Source of the DNA: Lachnospiraceae bacterium
Lineage (GTDB): Bacteria; Bacillota; Clostridia; Lachnospirales; Lachnospiraceae
Length of the DNA: 64,000 nucleotides
Assembly (NCBI GenBank): GCA_024687205.1
Contig: JAILES010000064.1
Location: 1 to 64,000 of the forward strand
Reading direction: 5' to 3'
Below are positions 60,138 through 64,000 of the stretch, piece by piece (the first letter of the stretch is position 1; every line of letters begins with the position of its first letter). The notes below the pieces were generated by a model. The model was not told the DNA's origin. It did no database searches and worked only from the letters and a program-made list of their open reading frames with translations. A program made the position numbers and the translations under genes.

Positions 60138-61504
60138 TGAAGATCATCATCGTAGGATTGGGACAGACAGGAATACTGCTGATATCCTCTCTTTCTAATG
60201 AGAGTTTTGATATTACGGTCATAGATAAGGATCGTAACGCGGTTGATGCGGTCACCGACAAATATAATGTTAACGGAGTCGTAGGCAGCGGTGCATCAAG
60301 AGAGACTCTGCTGAAGGCAGGTGCCGATACCGCAGATGCGATCGTGGCACTGACGCATGTGGATGAGATCAATCTGCTCAGCTGCATGCAGGCCAAATCT
60401 CTGGGAACACGTTTTGCCGCAGCCAGGATACTGCTTCCGGATTTTATAAGTGAAGCCGAAGATCTCAAGAAAGAATACAATATCGATTATCTGATCAAAC
60501 CCCGTCAGGATATAGCCGAGGAGATCGAAAGGAATATCGGTATGCCCGGCTTTACCAAGCTTGAAGGCTTCTGGGGCAATGAAGTACAGCTGCTGAGTAT
60601 GAACGTGCTTGACAACAGTGTGCTGAAAGACCGTACTCTTATCGATATCAAGAAGTCACTCAATTTCGATTTTCTTATAATAAATGTCATCAGAAACGGA
60701 AAGATCTATATTCCGAGAGGTGATTTTATGATCGAGGTCGGGGACTGGATAACGGTTGCCCTTTCGAAAAAGAATATGGAGGAATCACTTCCGAAGCTCG
60801 GCATTAAACGCAGCAGGGCCAAAAAGATAGTGATACTCGGAGGCAGTAATACCTGTATCTATCTGATCGACACACTTAAAAAGAACAGGGATAAGATAAC
60901 GATACTGGAACACGACAGTACGAGATGCAGGGAACTGATGGGAAGGTACCCGGACATCAATATAGTATATGCCGGAGGAGAGACGCTGGAGATACTTGAA
61001 GAAGAAAAAGTAGCGACAGCAGATGTGATGATCTCCCTGACAGATAATGACGAGACCAATCTGGTTACGAGTATGTACGGCTGGTCCTGTCATATACCTT
61101 CGATCATTACAAGAGTTGACAGACCCGAGCATTTGAAGCTGCTTCACAAGGTAAATATCGATATCACCGTTTCACCTGCGGAGCTGTCGGCAATGAAAGC
61201 CTTTCGTTTTCTGCTGAGTCATGAAGCAGAAGATGCCGGAAAGGATATAGGAAAGTTTTATCTGCTTGCAGACGGGATGGGCGAGATAATAGAATTCAAG
61301 GCCGGTGACGATTTCAAAAAACTCGATACGGTCTTCGCTGATAAGAGTTTTAAACTCAAGAAGGATGTGCTTGTCACCGCGATCTTGAGAGACAACGAAA
61401 TGATAATCCCTTCGGGAAATACCGTTATAAAAAAAGGTGATCAGGTCATCATCACCTCGACCAGGAAGAATCATATACGCAGCCTTAATGAGATCCTTTC
61501 ATAA
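60137..61504 (+). CDS. TrkA-type potassium uptake regulatory protein
   Basis: 455 residues, the full-length duplicated TrkA form: two NAD-binding RCK_N domains (I-I-V-G-L-G-Q-T-G near 4 and I-V-I-L-G-G-S-N-T near 231) each followed by an RCK_C domain. TrkA normally controls a TrkH/KtrB K+ channel by binding nucleotides; no trkH is in the window. Its start overlaps the antiporter stop by one base, which suggests it controls the antiporter instead, or in addition. This link is inferred. Confidence 0.9.
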   Translation: MKIIIVGLGQTGILLISSLSNESFDITVIDKDRNAVDAVTDKYNVNGVVGSGASRETLLKAGADTADAIVALTHVDEINLLSCMQAKSLGTRFAAARILLPDFISEAEDLKKEYNIDYLIKPRQDIAEEIERNIGMPGFTKLEGFWGNEVQLLSMNVLDNSVLKDRTLIDIKKSLNFDFLIINVIRNGKIYIPRGDFMIEVGDWITVALSKKNMEESLPKLGIKRSRAKKIVILGGSNTCIYLIDTLKKNRDKITILEHDSTRCRELMGRYPDINIVYAGGETLEILEEEKVATADVMISLTDNDETNLVTSMYGWSCHIPSIITRVDRPEHLKLLHKVNIDITVSPAELSAMKAFRFLLSHEAEDAGKDIGKFYLLADGMGEIIEFKAGDDFKKLDTVFADKSFKLKKDVLVTAILRDNEMIIPSGNTVIKKGDQVIITSTRKNHIRSLNEILS

Positions 61505-61519
61505 GAAGAGGAAACGGAA

Positions 61520-62605
61520 GTGAAGCTGTATATAAAGGAACTGAGGGAAGAGAAGGGGTATACCCAGAAAGAACTTGCGGAGATGATGCAGGTTTCTTTT
61601 CAGACGGTCAGCAAATGGGAGACCGGCGCAAATTATCCCGACATCACTCACATTCCCAAGCTTGCAGATATCTTCGGTGTGAGCGCAGGCGTGCTTCTCG
61701 GAATGGAGCCTCTGAAGACGGAGGATGCGGAAGTCAAATGTGACGATGAAGTATACTGGAACCGGAAAAGGGATCTTCTGAAGGTATGGAAAAAGTTTTT
61801 CTGGAATGAAGATTATTTCCGTTTTCTCGTTAAGGATGTTTGGAGCTTTAAAAAGCCGGTCGATATACTGGACTTCGGCTGCGGCTACGGCTTTCTCGGC
61901 AGCAGGTTTCTGCCGCTGCTTCCGAAGGGCAGCACGTACAGTGGTATAGAACTCGATCAGGGACAGATCGATGAAGCGGAAGAGTATTTTTCAAATACTC
62001 CGTATAAATGCACTTTCTTTAAACAAAACATCTACGATTTCAAAAGCAAAAAGAAATATGATCTGGTGGTGACGCTTTTTCTGATGTCACATCTTCCGGA
62101 TCCGAAAAAAGTGATAAGGATCATGAAGGAGTCTTTAAAGCCCGGCGGTATGATACTTATCATGGATGCAAACATGGAAGTGGAAAAAGCCGGATACTAT
62201 TCGGGACTCGAACGTGAGGAAAACGGCATGTCCGTCCCTGATCTCGTGCCCGTGTGGGAATATGAGCTTTCACACGGACAGCGTGACTACCGTATGGGAA
62301 CAAAGCTTCCATATCTTTTAAAACAGGAAGGTTTTCATGATATACAGGCGCGCATCAGTGATCAGGTAATGGTCTATGAACCGTCGGATCCCGCGAAGAA
62401 AGAAGATAATGAGGACTTCCGTTATGTCTATGAACACGAAGATTCATATGAGGGAGGTACGGGTTATTTTATGAACCGGGGTTTAAGCCTTGACCGTGCC
62501 AATGAGATCAGGGAATACTATGACAGGACCGGAGAGTATTTTGATAAAGATGATTCGATAGCGGTGAAAACATCGGGGGTATATTTTGTATATGCAAGAG
62601 TCTGA
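61520..62605 (+). CDS. XRE-type HTH protein fused to a SAM-dependent methyltransferase
   Basis: 361 residues from a GTG start with AGAGGAAA about 7 bases upstream. Residues 1-65 are a helix-turn-helix of the XRE/Cro family (Y-T-Q-K-E-L-A-E-M-M-Q-V-S-F-Q-T-V-S-K-W-E). From ~85 a class I methyltransferase follows: I-L-D-F-G-C-G-Y-G-F-L-G near 116-127, G-I-E-L-D-Q and the late L-K-P-G-G-M-I-L-I-M-D-A. The fold resembles Methyltransf_11 small-molecule enzymes. Substrate unknown; the DNA-binding part could regulate its own operon. It overlaps the serine hydrolase gene by 20 bases. Confidence 0.87.
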   Translation: MKLYIKELREEKGYTQKELAEMMQVSFQTVSKWETGANYPDITHIPKLADIFGVSAGVLLGMEPLKTEDAEVKCDDEVYWNRKRDLLKVWKKFFWNEDYFRFLVKDVWSFKKPVDILDFGCGYGFLGSRFLPLLPKGSTYSGIELDQGQIDEAEEYFSNTPYKCTFFKQNIYDFKSKKKYDLVVTLFLMSHLPDPKKVIRIMKESLKPGGMILIMDANMEVEKAGYYSGLEREENGMSVPDLVPVWEYELSHGQRDYRMGTKLPYLLKQEGFHDIQARISDQVMVYEPSDPAKKEDNEDFRYVYEHEDSYEGGTGYFMNRGLSLDRANEIREYYDRTGEYFDKDDSIAVKTSGVYFVYARV

Positions 62606-63797
62606 TAAAGAGATAAGATATGCCGAATGCGAGGCAGCGCCCGCAGAAGCAGGATATGACGCATCGCGTCTTGAATATCTGAATGAATATATCCTTAAGC
62701 TGATCAATGAAGGCAGGATATGTTCGGGAAGCTATGCTCTGTGGAAGAACGGAAAAGTATTTGCGGATACAGCCATCGGCTCTCTTGCCTGTCCGTGGAT
62801 GGGGAATACGCAGTTTAAGAATGATACCCTGTTTGAGATACAGTCCGTAGGTAAAGTTTTTACGGCGATCGCCATACTTAAACTGATGGAAGAGGGGCTG
62901 CTTTATCTTGATCAGCCGGTGAGGGAATGGATACCGGAGTTTAATACCGGAGAATTTAAGAACATTACGATCTTACACCTGCTCACGCATACATCGGGTA
63001 TATGTGCGCTGGAGGGATGCCTTCCGAAAGATGAAAGACACTGGTGGGAATTCATGGATGAGAAGGATCCGAAAAACAGCTGGCTTAAGGCTGTTATAAA
63101 GACCGGTCTTCACGCACATCCCGGAGAAAAGTGGATATATTCGGTAGTAGCATATTATATACTCGGCGAGATTATCAGCCGTGCATCGGGGATCGATGCG
63201 GAAAAATACATAAAGGATAATATACTGATACCCTGCGATATGAAGGATACACACTGGCGTAAGGATGCAACAAAAGAGCAGCTTGCAAGATACAATGTAG
63301 CCAATGAAACCGATCTGAAGATGGTAAGCCTGTGCGAGAGCGGAGGCATTGAGAAAATGGCGGCCGCAACATATCCCACCTGGGAAGGGATACCGGAGAC
63401 CGCCGGAGGCCAGATGTCCACCTGCCGTGAAATGCTGCATCTCGGAGAGATGATACTGCGCGGCGGCAGTTACAGAGGCAGAAGGATCATAGGAAAGAAT
63501 GCACTGTCACTTTTATGGACGAATATGCTCGCGCCTGAAGTAAAGGATGTGATCTTCGGACGTAATGCCGGGATCCGCTACGGAGCCGGGGTACCGATAT
63601 GGTCTGCGGAATATGACCGTGAGCAGATACTGAGTGAAGGAACCATTTATCATGAAGGCGCAGGAACCTGCGTATTTCTGGCAGACAGAAAAGAAGACAT
63701 GACAGTAATGTTTCAGACAAGTTTCAGAAAGGAATTCGACTGGGACTACAGGGCAGTCAAAGGGATAGCGACCATACTGTGGTCCGGAATACTATAA
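62586..63797 (+). CDS. Serine hydrolase, class C beta-lactamase-like fold
   Basis: 403 residues. The S-x-x-K motif is S-V-G-K near 87-90 and the Y-x-N-like motif reads Y-S-V-V-A-Y-Y near 184. H-E-G-A-G-T is near the third motif (H/K-x-G). The domain belongs to the Beta-lactamase (PF00144) fold, which includes esterases, peptidases and penicillin-binding relatives. There is no signal peptide, so it acts in the cytoplasm and is unlikely to be a resistance beta-lactamase. I use TTG 62586 because GGGGG lies 6 bases upstream; ATG 62592 is possible. Confidence 0.88.
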   Translation: MYMQESDKEIRYAECEAAPAEAGYDASRLEYLNEYILKLINEGRICSGSYALWKNGKVFADTAIGSLACPWMGNTQFKNDTLFEIQSVGKVFTAIAILKLMEEGLLYLDQPVREWIPEFNTGEFKNITILHLLTHTSGICALEGCLPKDERHWWEFMDEKDPKNSWLKAVIKTGLHAHPGEKWIYSVVAYYILGEIISRASGIDAEKYIKDNILIPCDMKDTHWRKDATKEQLARYNVANETDLKMVSLCESGGIEKMAAATYPTWEGIPETAGGQMSTCREMLHLGEMILRGGSYRGRRIIGKNALSLLWTNMLAPEVKDVIFGRNAGIRYGAGVPIWSAEYDREQILSEGTIYHEGAGTCVFLADRKEDMTVMFQTSFRKEFDWDYRAVKGIATILWSGIL

Positions 63798-63900
63798 AGC
63801 CACCTTTCGCGTATAGGGCGAATAATTCTCGCCGTCGGCGTTATTGGAATACGGTACGCTGCGGTCTACAATTCAGTGTAGGGAAAGGAGAATTAAGTAA

Positions 63901-64000
63901 ATGGAAAAAGTAAAAACCGTAAAGTACAGTCTTATCAATAATGTATTCTATGTATACAAAGGAGTAGCGAAGCATAAGCCGTATCTTATCGCACTTCTGT
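63901..64000 (+). CDS. Start of a gene cut by the window end, possibly ABC transporter
   Basis: AAAGGAG precedes ATG 63901, and 33 residues are visible (M-E-K-V-K-T-V-K-Y-S then N-N-V-F-Y-V-Y-K-G-V). The pattern resembles the N-terminus of ABC exporters in Lachnospiraceae, but this is a weak guess. The 103 bases between the serine hydrolase stop and this gene hold a small hairpin (GGCGA...TCGCC near 63818-63835) and no clear promoter. Confidence 0.4.
   Translation, partial: MEKVKTVKYSLINNVFYVYKGVAKHKPYLIALL

Noticed and set aside
62586..63797. Antibiotic-resistance beta-lactamase
   Set aside because: No signal peptide and only the broad PF00144 fold; many relatives are esterases or peptidases.

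Overview
The window looks like chromosomal DNA of a motile member of the Lachnospiraceae (Firmicutes, Clostridia), possibly Butyrivibrio-like. The reasons are moderate GC, strong AGGAGG ribosome sites, frequent TTG/GTG starts, the gene order divIC-like/tilS/hpt/ftsH, a class III fructose-bisphosphatase, a phosphoketolase, sigma-28-type flagellar promoters and several families common in that group (DUF4349, DUF4230, DUF5685). The family assignment is inference from gene content. No rRNA, prophage, transposase or CRISPR array was seen. There is one tRNA, tRNA-Lys(CUU), on the minus strand.

Layout. 1-5772: end of a SPOR-like protein, an rRNA methyltransferase and two chemoreceptors, one of them soluble with a C-terminal periplasmic-binding-protein-like domain. 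5785-14634: envelope genes, namely a secreted Ig-like/beta-helix protein, two lipoproteins, a GIY-YIG protein, a DUF308 membrane protein and an xpaC-telA pair. 14693-25574: a compact run of 11 overlapping genes behind one promoter: two DUF4230 proteins, two membrane EAL-domain proteins (one intact, one degenerate), a rhomboid protease, a flavodoxin-SCP2 fusion, a DUF5685 protein, a Cys-rich J-domain protein, a membrane protein, murG and a HIT protein. 25566-29251: the divIC-like/tilS/hpt/ftsH operon. 29252-34000: a possible attenuator before a membrane coiled-coil protein, a DUF3783 protein, a self-regulated LacI-type repressor followed by orphan operators and a 7-codon ORF, the tRNA, then tatD and rsmA. 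33989-39513: a 1118-residue TPR/acidic-repeat protein ending in an apparently dead AAA+ domain, then glgB.

39514-41273 is an accessory-looking island: a 176-bp palindromic element, four 18-bp direct repeats and a DUF4143-type ATPase. 41308-46068 is a flagellar block (large FliK-like protein, flagellin, FliS-like chaperone) with two sigma-28-type promoters. 46122-50845 holds three MutS-like ATPases that all carry Asn-Glu instead of Asp-Glu in Walker B. 50974-55853 holds a YbaK-type deacylase, class III FBPase and phosphoketolase. 56011-64000 holds a small unknown protein, an NAD(P)H-hydrate repair enzyme, a CDF transporter, an antiporter-TrkA pair, an XRE-methyltransferase fusion, a serine hydrolase and the start of one more gene.

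The strongest leads are the MutS-like trio, the TPR/acidic/dead-AAA protein, the soluble binding-protein chemoreceptor, the mutually exclusive hairpins near 29430, the palindromic element at 39523, and three genes whose -10 box lies only about 7-8 bases before the start codon, which suggests leaderless mRNAs.
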